Below are positions 49,389 to 61,461 of a stretch of DNA of 64,000 nucleotides, piece after piece. The notes under the pieces were generated by a model. The model was not told where the DNA came from and ran no database searches. It saw nothing but the letters and a program-made list of their open reading frames with translations. This DNA is from Allodiplogaster sudhausi (taxonomy: Eukaryota; Nematoda; Chromadorea; Rhabditida; Diplogasteridae), in assembly GCA_945643635.1 (NCBI GenBank), contig CALZFC010000109.1, positions 180,001 through 244,000 on the forward strand, read 5' to 3'. The translations under genes were made by a program, and so were the position numbers. Within the stretch, counting starts at the first letter, position 1. The number at the start of each line of letters is the position of its first letter.

Positions 49389-50432
49389 CTACACACATAC
49401 ACATCGACGATGGTTCTGTAGTAGACAGAGAAATAGAATTTCACTTTGGCGAAACGTTCGGTAGCACTCCTCTGTAATCATTGGAAGGAGACGCCGTATT
49501 CGGCTGCCCGTGACTTCGGCCCGCCAGAAGAAGTTGTCTAGAACGAAGCAAATCTATTATACATATAATGCTTTTCTTCCTTTTTTCATAGTAACAAAAC
49601 AACTGAATATATTAATTTTTTTGGAAAATGAATCCAAAATTTTATGAAATGAGGAATAATTGCCTGCCTAGTCTTTTGAAGAGTGTCTTGAAAATATTTT
49701 TTTATGAATTATTTGTCGATCTTCAATTATGGATGTGAATAACAGCGAGGCATTTTATGGCAGGACGATCACCAAAACATAATTAAAGCATTTTCAAATT
49801 TTCGATTCTCGCGTGCTATTTTTGTTTTACAGGGCGCATATGTACATATATACTCCTTATTAAAACATATATACGCGGGTATGGAACTGCCGCGATCGTC
49901 TTATTTTTACGCGTTTTTTTCACACAGTTCGATGATCATAATAGAACTATGAAAAAAATGTGTAGAGAAAGAAGAGCCGAGACAATCGAGAACCGTGCAT
50001 CATTCCGAATTGTAGTCGAGAAGACAAGCAGGGACCACGGCGTACAAAAGGCGTGGATATCGAGGAAGACTTCCGAGCCAAGGAAGATGTACGCATAGTT
50101 CGTATCACGAGTGATGAAGCGAGACCAGTAGATCAAGGCCTTCAAGGCGCCCAAAATTATTTCTCACTCTTCTTGAATAGAAAGTGGATATATATTTATT
50201 TATAGTATATTTATGTAGAAAAAGAGGTAATCTATAAATTGAACTTCTTTTGGTTTAGCCATCATACCCAAAGTAGCGCAGACACCGCGGCAATAAGCAC
50301 TTGAACGGCGCCGACGATCACCAAGTTTCGCTCCATCGAAGAACCACTCTGGCGTGTGCTGCTTCTCTGCGCGAAAAGGACGATCTTTCTCGATCAATAA
50401 TATATTTATTTTCGCCACAACGCTCCCCTGAG

Positions 50433-50671
50433 CAGAGGTGCTAACGGGCCCAAAAATGTTGGGCCGGCCCGGCCAGTCGGGCCCAAGGACTCGGTTAGCC
50501 CAGCCCGATCCATGGCAATAGAATGTTGGGCCCGGCCCGGCCCTTGGGCCTGTTTATGCCCGATTTTCAAAAAATTCTGGGAAACAAGTCCGACGTGTTA
50601 CAAAGTGTTTTGAAATTCAGAATTTTTCATGCTCATGCTACGAACATGCAGTTTAGTGTATAAGTAAATGC
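50433..50671. mobile_element. left part of a hAT-type element in R6 intron 4
   Basis: Starts CAGAGGTGCTAACGGGCCC, runs through GGGCCGGCCCGGCC sequence, then GCCCGATTTTCAAAAAATTC and TTTTTCATGCTC, all matching the complete copy at 56137-56591. It stops matching after TGTATAAGTAA (about 50668). Its other half is at 62452-62653. Confidence 0.8.
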
Positions 50672-50754
50672 TGGTGCCTCACACGTACAGCGGGATCAGG
50701 TTTATCGCTTACAGTAGGAAACAATAGAGACGACGTCGATAACGAAGAGGGAGA

Positions 50755-51093
50755 GAGTCGAGGGGAGCAGAGGAAGAGTAGAGGGGCCCGAGGCGTGGTG
50801 GACCGTCGGAGGGGGAGACACCATGGGAAGGGAAGAAGAGAGAAGAGAGGACGGGAGGACAGAAGACCAAGAGACCTAAGGGGGACGCGGCGGTCGGCAA
50901 ACCGCCTCCGGGGGAGACCTCTAGATGAGTCATATCCAATACTTAAGTACTTGAGAGAAAGGGGGAGGAACCCTAAAGGGAGGAGCTAGGAGAGCGAGCT
51001 AACTACAGTATACATAGAAGAAAGAGACATACGTACATACACACTAGAAATAGATATACACTAGAATTACACCATTACTCACATACACTTACA
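50755..51093. repeat. 339-bp direct repeat, left copy (LTR-like)
   Basis: Begins GAGTCGAGGGGAGCAGAGG and ends CACATACACTTACA. Matches 62114-62451 except for a handful of substitutions and one-base gaps, mainly near 50942-50985, so the pair is young. Purine-rich on the + strand. Confidence 0.95.
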
Positions 51094-51949
51094 CCTCACC
51101 CTTTTACCGAAGGTCCGTCCTAGGACCGACAAAAAGAAAGAGAGAAATTATTGTCCCATAGATACTAAATGCGCTCAATAGAGAGGAATAGAGTGGTCGA
51201 TGTCGCGCTGGAATGAAATGAGGAGAAGGAGAGAATGCACTCACGGGCAAAAGGACAGATCCCCAAGCTAACAGAGGAAAGCAGCCATCACCATTCTTTG
51301 CTGATAAGTAATTTTAGAGAGAGAGGAGTGAAGCGATTTATAGAATGGTAACACACTTAGTGCGCAGGCTTTTTAACGAGGAACCGGCAACACGAGTGTC
51401 CAGTTGGAATAACTCGAGTGAGATGGTAACCACAGGCAACGCTGTGACCTCGAACCTGATGCCCTAGGGCATATCCTTCGCTCACAAGTTGTCAAAAATA
51501 ATCAACTAGAGATGGTGACACGCTGCTCTAAACCATGCTCGGTGAGAATATGTCGTCATGCACGCAAGAGACCTCTTAAGCGAGAAAAGGAATGGTGTGA
51601 AAGCGACCACATAAGAGAGAGAATTTTGAGAGCGCAAGTAGCAAATGTGAGAAAATAAACGAGAGGCAATTGAGAGGAGATGCGGCTGAAGAAAACGTCA
51701 TAAGTGAAAATAGAATGACAGTACTTGTGTAAATGAAGGTGATCATGTAAAGTAAATAAGTAAAAATACGAAATAGCGCGACAGAAAAGAGTAGGAATTG
51801 GCGACGAATGAATTTTGGAAAAAAAAGAACGGTTCAATTATAAAAAAAAATGGAAAAATAAGAGAAGATGAATGGTAAGAACGGCAATGGATTGGGGGAA
51901 TAGGGGGAAGGGGTGGGCAATGACCTGGGGCACCTTGAGGGCTTTTCCT
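51094..51949. other. non-coding part of the unit, downstream of the NADAR gene
   Basis: Contains a GGTCCGTCCTAGGACC near-palindrome (51113-51128). No open frame or splice context; 51330-51550 is less purine-biased than its surroundings and might be structured or regulatory, but I recognise nothing. Confidence 0.35.
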
Positions 51950-54900
51950 TCAGGTTTGGTTGCTCATGATGTTCGCGGCTCGAGAGGGGCAGTGCGTCAT
52001 CAGCATCGTGTCCGCGGCTGCATCGTCACCGTCGTTGTATCTGCAAGAGTCGGACGCAAGAAACGGGTATCGGATAAACGAACTGTTGATTTAAAATACA
52101 TTCAAAAGAATGAAGAAACTGAGAGGAGAAGATAAGTAAAATAAATTTTATGATTTGGCACAAGAGTAAGAAAAAGGGATGAGAATTAAAGATTGAAAAA
52201 GGAAAGTATCTCGCCGTTTGTCTTGAAGACGTTGTAGTCCAGAAAAGATCTGCACTTGACTAACGTTCGAAAGGATATCTGGAATGAAAAGAAAGCAAGA
52301 AGGAAAGTATTCAGTATTTACTCAAGAATGTTCGGAAAAGCAGGGAAGAAAAGGGTCCATGTAATGCATGGACCCACTTTGGTTTTTGACCGGTTTTGAC
52401 CAGCCAAATTTACCCCACTCTTATAACCTGAAGAGATAATACTTAACACGAGACCATATAAAAGGAGATTTTGAATAAATAACGTCATTTTTACAGAATT
52501 TTTTCCCCTGACCCCCTATTTTACCCTGAACCTATTATCTGAGCGGCGGTTTGTTTGGATATGCTTATTTTTAGAAAAAAAATTTTTTTTTTCCCTGCGG
52601 AAAAGGAATAAAGTTTAGGAAAGAGGAGATAGATAAAAACGGAAGAAATACGTGAACCTGTTAAACGCGTCGTCGTCCGAATGCGAAGAGCGTTGATGGT
52701 CGAGAGTATGGCACCGGCGGAGGCGAGCACCACAATGGAAGCTCGGTAGTCGTTATCTGAAAGGAAACTTGGGCAGCGGACCGTATTATCGTGAAAGAGA
52801 AAACGAGAGGGAATAAAGACGAATAGTATTCGAAAGCCGCGGAAAAGGAAGGTTTTATCTCTTTGGATGAAAGAAGGCAACAAAGAGAAGGAAACGAAGG
52901 ATAAAAATGACTGCTTAACCGAGAAGAATTGGGGCGTTGCTCGTGTGCGCGAAACGGGCATCTGCTCTGCTCGGGGCTAGGCTGTCCTTGCTCGGGGCGG
53001 TTCTGCGGTGACGTTGCCAACAGCGATGCGGAGTGCTAGGAAAGGGAACCGAGAAGAAAAGTGGAAGCGATTGAACGAAAATAAAAGTGGAATGGCAAAG
53101 ATAATAAAAACGAAAGAAACCGAATAGAGGAAACAAAATAACCGATTGCTCGTCTCGTCGATAGATTATGAGTGGGAAAGTCATGGGGATACTGAGAACG
53201 TCCTACTAGCTTTGCACTTGTCGATTCGGTTTGTCTGCAAATAAAAGGAAATATGGCAAGAAATGTTCAATTTAATAATTCGAAAGGAGAGCCGAAATTC
53301 AGGCGAGAGATATCAGATTAATCAGAACACGTGAATGGAGAAGAAATATTTTCTTGATAAGTGAGAAAAAGGAAAGAGATAAAGAAAAATACTGTCAACC
53401 AAAATCGGTAACGCTGTGGGTTAGGGCACAGCAGGGAGGAGGGCATCTGTACTATCATGTCGGGGCGATCGTTGCTCGAGATGACTTCACTGTAACTGGA
53501 AGTGGAACGAATCCGGAGTGCTGAAAAAGAAGGAACGGTAGAAGGAACTGAGAATTCATATGTGTTGAAAATGAGAGGTGATGAGAGAAGGAAAATGAAG
53601 TTGTCAGGTCAAAGTAGAAAAGGAAGGAAATTGGACTGATTTAACGCCAGGTCGTCGGAACGCGACCAGGGTTGCAAGTGGGAGAAAGATTGAGCGGCTC
53701 CATGGTTTCCTGAATCCGACTGAGTGTTTTCTTCAGGATGGCGGACGTTCGCAAATATTCTGTGCAAAGAAAATGAAGGCGGCGGGGAGGTATGTGATTT
53801 TTGAAAGGAGAACAAGAAAGAATTGAACTGTATAAAATAGATACAAGAAAAGGTGGGAGAAGGACGGAAAAATGAATTTTTAATGATAAACTTTCTCGTT
53901 GTAAAAAGAAAATAAATAGATTGGCGAAACATTGTATATTAGGAGAAAGGAACCGCAAGAAAAAGAACGTGCGGATGATTGATGAGCGGCGCAGTGAGTG
54001 AATCAGAAGATCGGGTAAATTCTGCAACGAGTTGCTCTCATCGCTGGCTCTCGGCGCTTCCAGCAGGTGCGTGGATTGCTGGAACGAGAGAAAAGAGAGC
54101 AGAAGCTGAAACGTTTAGAAACTAGAGGGAAGTAAGAAATATAATAAAGAAAAATTCAAAGAAAGAGACGGAAGAGAGTTGTTTCGAAGATATAACATTT
54201 AATTAACAAGACCTAAACCTGATGATCTCAGTGCGATGAGAATTCCGGGAGTCGGTGCAGGGGATGATCGCGGTGGCGAAGAAGGTTTACTTGACGAGAA
54301 GAAGGAAGGGTCTGACGAGGGCGTGTAATGAGTCGAGTCGATGGGACAGGGCTGGAGGTCAGGACGACCTTGGACTGCAGAGCAACTAAACGAAGCGCAT
54401 CTTCTGTTTCCTCCCTGAAGGTGTCGAGTTGCATGAGTTCTTCTCGTACCTCATCCATGATGCGACCGAGTTTATTCTTGCCGCACCACTTTGAAGGACA
54501 AAGGACGCGCGGATCGTCCATTGACAATCCAACTCCCCAAATCCGATCTCCTTGTGAGCACTCGACGTATTTGCTGCCATGAGTGAGGAAGAGGATGCGA
54601 CGAAGGTCGGGATTCTGGCTGAACTTGGCAAGGAGAGCTCGTCGCATGTAGTCCTCGCATATCTTGTCATATTTGGACTGATTGAAGCCCTTGATATGTC
54701 GACCGATAGCCTTCATTGCTTTCGGGTTGGTAGAGTTGATAATCCGTCGGCCCGAATCCTCGTCGTCGAACTCAACGGCCTTTCCATACGTGAATTGTTC
54801 GACGCAGCAGAACCGTAACTTCACGTCTGTGTCTTCATTGATTCGCTCGAAGAAGCAGCATTGATAAAAGTTCGAGAGAGGCGAGCGAATGGTGAAAAAG

Positions 54901-57900
54901 AGCGTCAACCGTTCGCCAGTGTCATTTTCCAGAAGACGAGTCATCTGAGAGAGCTGCCGAATCATAGTTGGCGGCGGGCGGCGCGGAGGCGTCCGTTTCA
55001 TCCGTTCCTGCTCGTCCTGTTTCTGGTTGGACTTCATGCTCAAGTTTTCGCGACCTGACTTTTCTGATTGGTTTGTGTTCGGCACTCTCGTCCGCGCATG
55101 GGCCGAGAGGCTTGAGGTTTCTTCAATCACCATTTTGGTAAGATCGGGCTTGTCTTGATCGGTAAAAGAGGTTCGGCACACCCGACGGCGCTTGCGTCAG
55201 GAGGCTTGCTGGCTCACCGGATTCTTTGGTGTTGGCGGTTGTTGACTCCGGGAGCTCTGGTGATTCGGTTTAGCTCGCGGCCTGGCGCGGCTGAAAGTGT
55301 CTTAATTGTAGACCAAAATGGGATATGGGCTCCCTGATCGCCGCCAGGGCGGAGCGGTATTATGGCGAGCTTAAATTCGGAACGTGAGACAATTAGTGCA
55401 CGGTCATTGTGCGTTTCGAGAAAAGGCTGAGAAAGGAAGGGAAAGGAAAATAAGAACACGCTCTGTTTAGTGGAGTTAGTAAAGAAAAGGAAAAGAAATA
55501 GGCGAAGTATCGTAAGTCGTTGTATCTTGACGCCTTGTCATCTACATGTACAGTTATCTCTCCGGGTTAAGATAGGTGAGAAGAAGACGAGAGGATTAAG
55601 TTAAAGTGTTGGATTAAAGAAGCTTTAGTTAAATCAAATTGTTTATGTTAGTAAAAGGTGTGAAAAGGGAAGTAAGGAAAGTAAGCCCCTGAAAATAAAT
55701 CTCTGTGATAAAGGGAAGAACGAAAAATGAAAAGATAAAAATATATGAACATGAATAAGTAGTAACTAACAAATAGTTTTAAAGAAAACAAAGTCCGTAA
55801 CTGTGAAGGAAGAGTTGCTTACTTGTTTATTATCGTTGCTGATTCCCGATGATGATGTCGCTTGGGTGCTCCTTGATGAGTAAGACAGGTACTTATTAAA
55901 AGAAGACGCTAAGTGATGTAAGAGGCAAATTTAGCGAAGATTTTCGTTTGCCTTATTTTAATTGGTTGGATTGTTCGGCAGAATTTACGACAAAAGTTAG
56001 TGAGATCATTACGGAACTTGTGTCTGTTTCCGTGTTCTCGTTTCATTCGTGTAGATCCATGGTGGGTGCTGCAGAAAAATCTATAAGTTTACCAAGTAAC
56101 CTGCATTTTAGAATTCTATTTCTTACGATTCGGGCACAGAGGTGGGAACGGGCCCAAAATTTTTGGGCCAGCCCGGCCCGTCGGGCTATAAGTCTCGGCC
56201 CGGCCCGGCCGGAAATTTCTGGGCCCTGTAATTTTGGGCCCGGCCCGGCCCGGGGGCCCGTTTGAGCCCGATTTTCAAAAAATTCTCTGAAAAAAGTCCA
56301 ACGAGTTACAATTTGTTTAGAAATTCATAATTTTTCATGCTCGTGCAACGAACATTCATTTTATTGTATAGAAGTAAGACTTTGCACTTATCAATGCCAC
56401 CAGTCGTCCGGACTGGACGACATTGTGTGCTTATCGGGCCCAATCGGGCCTGCGGGCCGGCCCAACTTTTCTTGGGCCCGGCCCGGCCCGGGCCCTTGGG
56501 AAAATGGGCCGGCCCGGCCCGAGGGCCGGCCCGGCCCGAGGGCCGGCCGGGCCGGGCCGGGCCGGGCCGGGCCGGCCCATTCCCACCTCTGTTCGGGCAT
56601 CATAAATGCATACTAATGGTCTCGCTTTACGTTCTGTATTCAAAGAAAAGAGTTAGCGGGTTAAAGTAAAATAATGAACAGCGGCAAGTGAAGAATTGAA
56701 GGAAAGAAACAAAAAACTGTTTGTGAACTCAAAAGGCGAAATTGGAATTTTTGTTTCTTATGGAGATGCGCATGGATTTAAACTAATTGTAAGCCCTTCA
56801 TTTCCGAGGCGCGGGCGAAATGTTACTCGGGGCGTACATTTGCGTATTGAGATGGAGTGCGCGAATGAAATAAAAGGAAGACTAAATAATGTGAAAATTA
56901 TTCAAATCAAAAGTAAATTTAGCCTGAAAGGGCATTTATCTTAAACATATTGTATTGGTTTAAATGCTTAACAGACACTACAATATTTCGAAAAGAAAAA
57001 TAAAACCTAATTAAACATTACTATATCTCGCCCATCAAAAGGAGTGCTATGTCGAGAGGGACTACTTTTGAGATACATATATCGTAAACTGCTAATTATG
57101 TATCACATTTTGGCATCCTGACTCTTTTAATGCTGCTACTAGAATAACCGTCTGTATGCGCATTTTGAATTGGCTTTGAATTCCGTTAGGGTGTGACTAT
57201 GATTAATCTAAAACGCTTAACTACGACATGCTTATCTTTGGAAATATGTAGAGGCTAAAAAGGGACACGCTATAGCAGCTCTGCGATTTTGACTGGGACC
57301 GGTAGTTTGTAAAGTGTTCGGCAAAGCAATCCACGCTTGGGATTGCCAGCTTAGTTGTATTGAGTTCTAAATAGGACTGACTTTCTGACGTTCCTTGATT
57401 GGCTCGGGTGTTCTTACTTTATCTGTGAAGTCGCGCGTGTGGTGGGCCGTGGCAAATTCGTCACATGCTGTTCTCTACACTGGGCGTCTGATTCCGATGG
57501 TGATATCTTAAGAAGTTTTTCTTATCCATTGGAAATTTAAAAGTACAAAGAAGTCGACGAGAATAGAAGAAAAGATTCAAAAGGAAAACTATGTAAGATA
57601 ACTTGGGAAAACTTCTATAGATCTCTTTAGAGTGTAGTTTTAACCGATGCTTAAGTAAGGTTATATATAGCAGGAAGAAAAAGGAAACAGAAAAATTATA
57701 TAAGTTGTAAAAAGAAAAACAATGCTTGCGTTACAGACCTGCATATCCGGTGTTGTCGCTGTAGAGAGTCAGTAAACTTGTGATATAATAAAAACAAGAA
57801 AAGGAACTGATATACTATGAGGACATGTCTTGTAAAATATCGTCGAAAATGTCGCGCTTAAAATATGTATTCTAGGCAAGTTATCTACTTCAATAGCGAA

Positions 57901-58670
57901 TTATACATTCTTGTAGTAAATAGATGAGAGGGCTTGGCGCTCAATATTCGATTTTGGAGAATAGAAGCTCAGCGAAAAGGTACAATAAACTAATAAATGA
58001 TATTTTCCACTAGTAGGTAAATTCAAATAAACTTTAAAGAATGTAGAAAATATAAACTGGTTTCGAAACCAAATGATAAAAACCAAAATCGCTAACCTTC
58101 ACCTGTGAGGTTACGATCGACCGGCCTCTGAGTTATGGGCCCAGCACGCTTCCACTGCGCATCGTTGCTTCTGCTATCTTTCACGATTCGTGTAGATGCT
58201 GACTGAGGGAGGGCTTTGGGTGGGTGACGGCCTGGTTTTCTGTTTAATTGAAAAATAAAGAAGAAAGAGAAAAAAAAACCAAGTTAAAGACGAAAAGAAT
58301 AAAGAAATAAGATAATGAGTAAACTTTTTGATTTACTAGGTAACCAGAGAAAGCCTGCTGATGCAACTTCTAAAAGAATAGATAAATAACAAGAGAGAAA
58401 ATTCGTTGTTTTATTTTAAGTTCACTATTAGAGGGAGTACTCTGCGATACTTAGCTTTATAGGAGGAGTCTACATGAATTGAAAAGGCAAAATGCTATTC
58501 AGTATGTATAAAGGCACTGACATATGGAAAACCTTTAACGACTTTCTTGAAGACGAAGTTTCTAGTCATGATTGTTCGCCGATGCCGCCTCGAATGTGCT
58601 GCTCGGTTCGGTTCCGCTGGCGAGAGGGGCATTTTCTCAAAAGGTAGCACTAGATTCTGAATAAAGGAAT
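51950..58670 (-). CDS. NADAR (YbiA/DUF1768-like) domain protein, many exons
   Basis: The main exon (about 55181-54291) has a polar N-terminus and a clear NADAR domain at residues 95-252 of its frame: SPLSNFY, FCCVEQF, IGRHIKGF, AKFSQNPDLR, YVECSQGDRIWGVG and KNKLGRIMDEVR. NADAR proteins bind NAD/ADP-ribose-type ligands; characterised members are N-glycosidases of riboflavin intermediates or remove ADP-ribose from nucleic acid. Probable other exons, minus strand: about 58650-58555 (MPLSPAEPNR, MTRNFVFKK), 58245-58092 (QWKRAGPITQRPVDRNLT), 57766-57744, 57510-57425, about 57355 down; then after the domain 54094 down, 53759 down, 53520-53395, 53231 down, 53036 down, 52757-52672, 52278-52215 (GC donor), 52040-51950 (stop TGA). 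Several junctions have alternatives. Exons outside the domain are low-complexity Ser/Pro/Arg-rich. Start not certain. Confidence 0.6.
56137..56591. mobile_element. complete hAT-type element with perfect 8-bp target duplication
   Basis: 455 bp from CAGAGGTGGGAACGGGCCC to GGGCCGGCCCATTCCCACCTCTG; the CAGAGGTGGGAA ends are inverted repeats of hAT type. TTCGGGCA flanks both sides (56129-56136, 56592-56599). The inside is mostly GGGCC/GGCCC repeats around an AT-rich core. Non-coding: the Gly/Pro/Ala/Arg-rich frames are artefacts. It inserted into the 11.8-kb unit. Confidence 0.92.
56696..56944 (+). CDS. small open frame, possibly coding, unrecognised
   Basis: An 82-codon + strand frame with reasonable composition (KLFVNSKGEIGIFVSYGDAH, later VHLRIEMECANEIKGRLNN) just right of the hAT copy. 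Another + frame at 55936-56136 (FNWLDCSAEFTTKVSEIITE) lies just left of it. They are antisense to an intron of the NADAR gene. No family recognised; chance open frames are possible. Confidence 0.25.
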   Translation: MKERNKKLFVNSKGEIGIFVSYGDAHGFKLIVSPSFPRRGRNVTRGVHLRIEMECANEIKGRLNNVKIIQIKSKFSLKGHLS

Positions 58671-59048
58671 GAGGGATTTATTTTTAAGAGTAGCTTAAAA
58701 TGAGAGAAAAACAGAAAAAAATAAATGAAAGAAGGACTGGAATCAACTGCAAAAACTGTGAGCTACTACCCTCGAGTCTGCCTTTTGGTGGCGCTGAAAT
58801 GCTAAAAAGAGAAGGGCTTTAGTTAGTGAATTCAAACAATAATCACAACAGGAAAAAGAAAAGTTTAAAGACAAACGGGTATGAATCGATGAGTCACTTT
58901 AACTATTGCATTAGAAAGGAGAAAATACCAAATATTGCTTACTAGACTTCCTTAGAATGATTGTCTGGAAGTGAGGGCGAATATAAATGATAAAAGGAAA
59001 AGAACAACCCGCTGAAAATTAAGAAGAAAATCGAAATAAAAGTGTCTT

Positions 59049-59822
59049 CTAATCGTCTATTCCGGCGAGAAGGGGAGCCATGTCGCGTAAGAACGCTGCT
59101 CTGAGTTCGTCCTCGTCTAGATTCTCAGGAGGCGTACCGAGGACGCTGCTGTTTTCCGTTCCCGCTCTGGTGGTTGATTGCGTTCTGTTCTGCTTCTTGG
59201 GATGGTTGCGACGACGGTATTTTCTTGAACATTTTGGAGAAGGAGCGTGGTCTGTTGGCTGAGCCGTCAACATTCTTATCTGGGCATCTTTCACTGCTTC
59301 CGTTGTTGCTCGTTGCCAGCGGCGCGTCTCGCGGTCCTCGGGGTGGAGATTCATCAGTGGCTGTGGCTCGGCGGGAGCCATCCTCTCGATGTTTGCATAC
59401 TCGCGTGCCATGTCCGGGTTGAACCTCAACAACCAGTTCTTTCGTTGCTCCTTTTGGCGAATGTATTGCTGGCAAATTTGTCTTCCAACCTGATGACGAT
59501 TCTCGGGCTGTCTGCCTGGAACACTTGAGGCCTTTTTTCTTTTTTTTGGTTCAAGCACTCCCACGTCGCTTGCGTGTGGTACTGAATTTCTTACCTTTTC
59601 TGAATGACTCGCTCGCCCTGTGGCTTGATTTTCTTTTTTTTTCTTTTTTTTTGACTCTCTCTTTTGTTTCAGTGCTAAACACTCGTACGTCGCATGCGTA
59701 CTGTGTTGCGTATTTTGGACTCCTTTTTTATGGAAAAAGGGAAACGAAAGACGCTTACCGTTTACTGCTGTGTTGTTGACACGGGATGTCGACTCGAATT
59801 GACTCTGCCAGTAAAGGAACAT
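59049..59822 (-). CDS. basic, Gln/Arg-rich protein of the 11.8-kb unit, unrecognised
   Basis: A minus-strand frame ending TAG at 59049-59051. The most gene-like part starts after a TTCCAG acceptor at 59516 (RQPENRHQVGRQICQQYIRQ, then NWLLRFNPDMAREYANIERM) and ends acidic (PPENLDEDELRAAFLRDMAP). It has a basic cluster (SRKYRRRNHPKKQNR) that could be a nuclear signal or bind nucleic acid. The N-terminal part of the frame (59822-59520) contains two similar Lys-rich units (KRESKKKKKKE and EPKKRKKA after HA[TS]) and may be intron. A first exon may be 61461-61388. No family recognised. Confidence 0.5.
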   Translation of the reverse strand: MFLYWQSQFESTSRVNNTAVNGKRLSFPFFHKKGVQNTQHSTHATYECLALKQKRESKKKKKKENQATGRASHSEKVRNSVPHASDVGVLEPKKRKKASSVPGRQPENRHQVGRQICQQYIRQKEQRKNWLLRFNPDMAREYANIERMAPAEPQPLMNLHPEDRETRRWQRATTEAVKDAQIRMLTAQPTDHAPSPKCSRKYRRRNHPKKQNRTQSTTRAGTENSSVLGTPPENLDEDELRAAFLRDMAPLLAGIDD

Positions 59823-60796
59823 TTAAAATAATGTGTGATCCTATTATACGCGTGCGCCTGTTTAAACATTATTCGCGTTTAAGGAAGAATAGTAACTAAG
59901 TAATTGTTAGAGAGGAGGAAGGCCTAATGTACAGTTAGTGAGTGAGTGAGAACTGACGGGTTACTGTAGGGGAGGGGGGGGGCTAGGAAGGGGGTGGTAG
60001 AGAGGGGGTGGTTATTGCATGAAAGTAAGGAATGAGAAAAGGAAGGAGCTGCCGGTCAGCTCGGCCACGCTGGGCACGAATGAATGGGAAGAGTGGGGCG
60101 GAGTTAGTGAGAAGCGAGAGACAACGCGAATCTAAGGCACGAGACGGCACGAGAGAGAGAGAGAAAGAGAGTACAAGACAAAGAAGAGAAACATCCAAGG
60201 AGGGGAGAAATCTCTGGAAGGAGATCTATTATCGCCTATGCTTTTGATTCATTCACAGAAGAGATGAGCACTGAAGGAGAAAGAAAGCCGAGATAGAATA
60301 TGTCAATATGAGAGAAACGAGAGAAGCAGAGTAAAACGGCTGCGAGAGAAGAGAGTTATCGCGTCTATCATCTATGTATCTGACTGCTTCACTTTGCCAA
60401 GAAGTTCAAGGAATGTCTTTTTTTTAAATTCCAGTATTCCAACTAACAAACAGGAAAAATTTCATCATTTTTGAAATGGCTGCTCTAATAAACAGGGATG
60501 ACTCGCGGCTGATGGCTCTCAAACTGATTCAAAAGATAAAATGCATGGGAATGGAATGTTTTAGCTTCCTCTTGGCGAAAGAAAAATAAGATTAAAGGAA
60601 AATAACGACTTGAGAATCAACCGGAAGTGACTTATGTGAAGAGAGGGAATGAAAGCTGGTTACCGTATCTGCATATGGAGAGAAAAGCCAAGGAGGACAG
60701 TAAAGAAAAGGCAGTTTTTGTAGAGAAAAGTGAAGAAGGTGAACATACAGGGAGAGGAAGAACGAGAACGGCACATTGGCGAGAGTGAGAGGTAAC

Positions 60797-60835
<39 letters not shown>

Positions 60836-61387
60836 GCCGGGAGGAACGCATGTGAACGGAGGGACCGAATATCGCGCGTATTATCAAAGCTGCTGTCTAC
60901 TGAATTGGCGCAAACAAGTGGATGTCAAAGGAGAAGAAGTCAAACATATCTCAGACAAATCGGCCGACAAACAAGAATGAATCACGGCAAGCAGTTCTGC
61001 TGCAGATTTGAATGATAAACTGAAGAATGATCATCTGAAAAAGAGAAAGCAAAACGACTGGCTGACAGTAAAAAATTAGTCTCCCATGTCAAAAAGTGAG
61101 CATACTGTAAGACGTTAAAGAGAGAGGATGATAAGCAAATGGGCGCATGAGGGAAATTGTCGCCGCGCGGCAAGAGAGCAATAATAGAGGAAGAAGGAAA
61201 GCAGAGCTAGCGAGAGAGAGGCGTGCCGAGAAAGGATAATAACGTTTCTAAGCCAAATGTGAAAAAGGCAAGCGTTTCAAGGAATAACTGATCAAAAGGA
61301 ACTAACAATTCACTGCTTACATTTTTCTATATACGAGCTCCTATTAATGAATGAGTTAAGAGTGGAACAGTGGAAATGAATTAAAAC
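59823..61387. other. purine-rich intron or spacer of the 11.8-kb unit
   Basis: GA tracts at 60150-60172 and 60799-60833; otherwise AG-rich on the + strand. Weak exon-like segments (for example after CTCTTTTTCAG on the minus strand near 61037) cannot be joined with confidence. Confidence 0.35.
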
Positions 61388-61461
61388 TGGCCTGAGAGCT
61401 TCCTTCTCATCCTGGCCGCGCTGTCTGCTGAAGCTGCAAGGCGTTTTCTGTGATCGATCAT
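61388..61461 (-). CDS. probable first exon of a minus-strand gene in the unit
   Basis: Starts with ATG at 61461-61459 and reads MIDHRKRLAASADSAARMRR, then KLSG before a CA|GTTTTA donor. Lys/Arg/Ala-rich. It is the first good minus-strand coding segment downstream of the right direct repeat, so it may be the N-terminus of the basic protein at 59049-59515 or of the NADAR gene. Confidence 0.35.

Noticed and set aside
56137..56616. Gly/Pro/Ala/Arg-rich frames on both strands
   Set aside because: They come from GGGCC repeats of a hAT element bounded by a target duplication.
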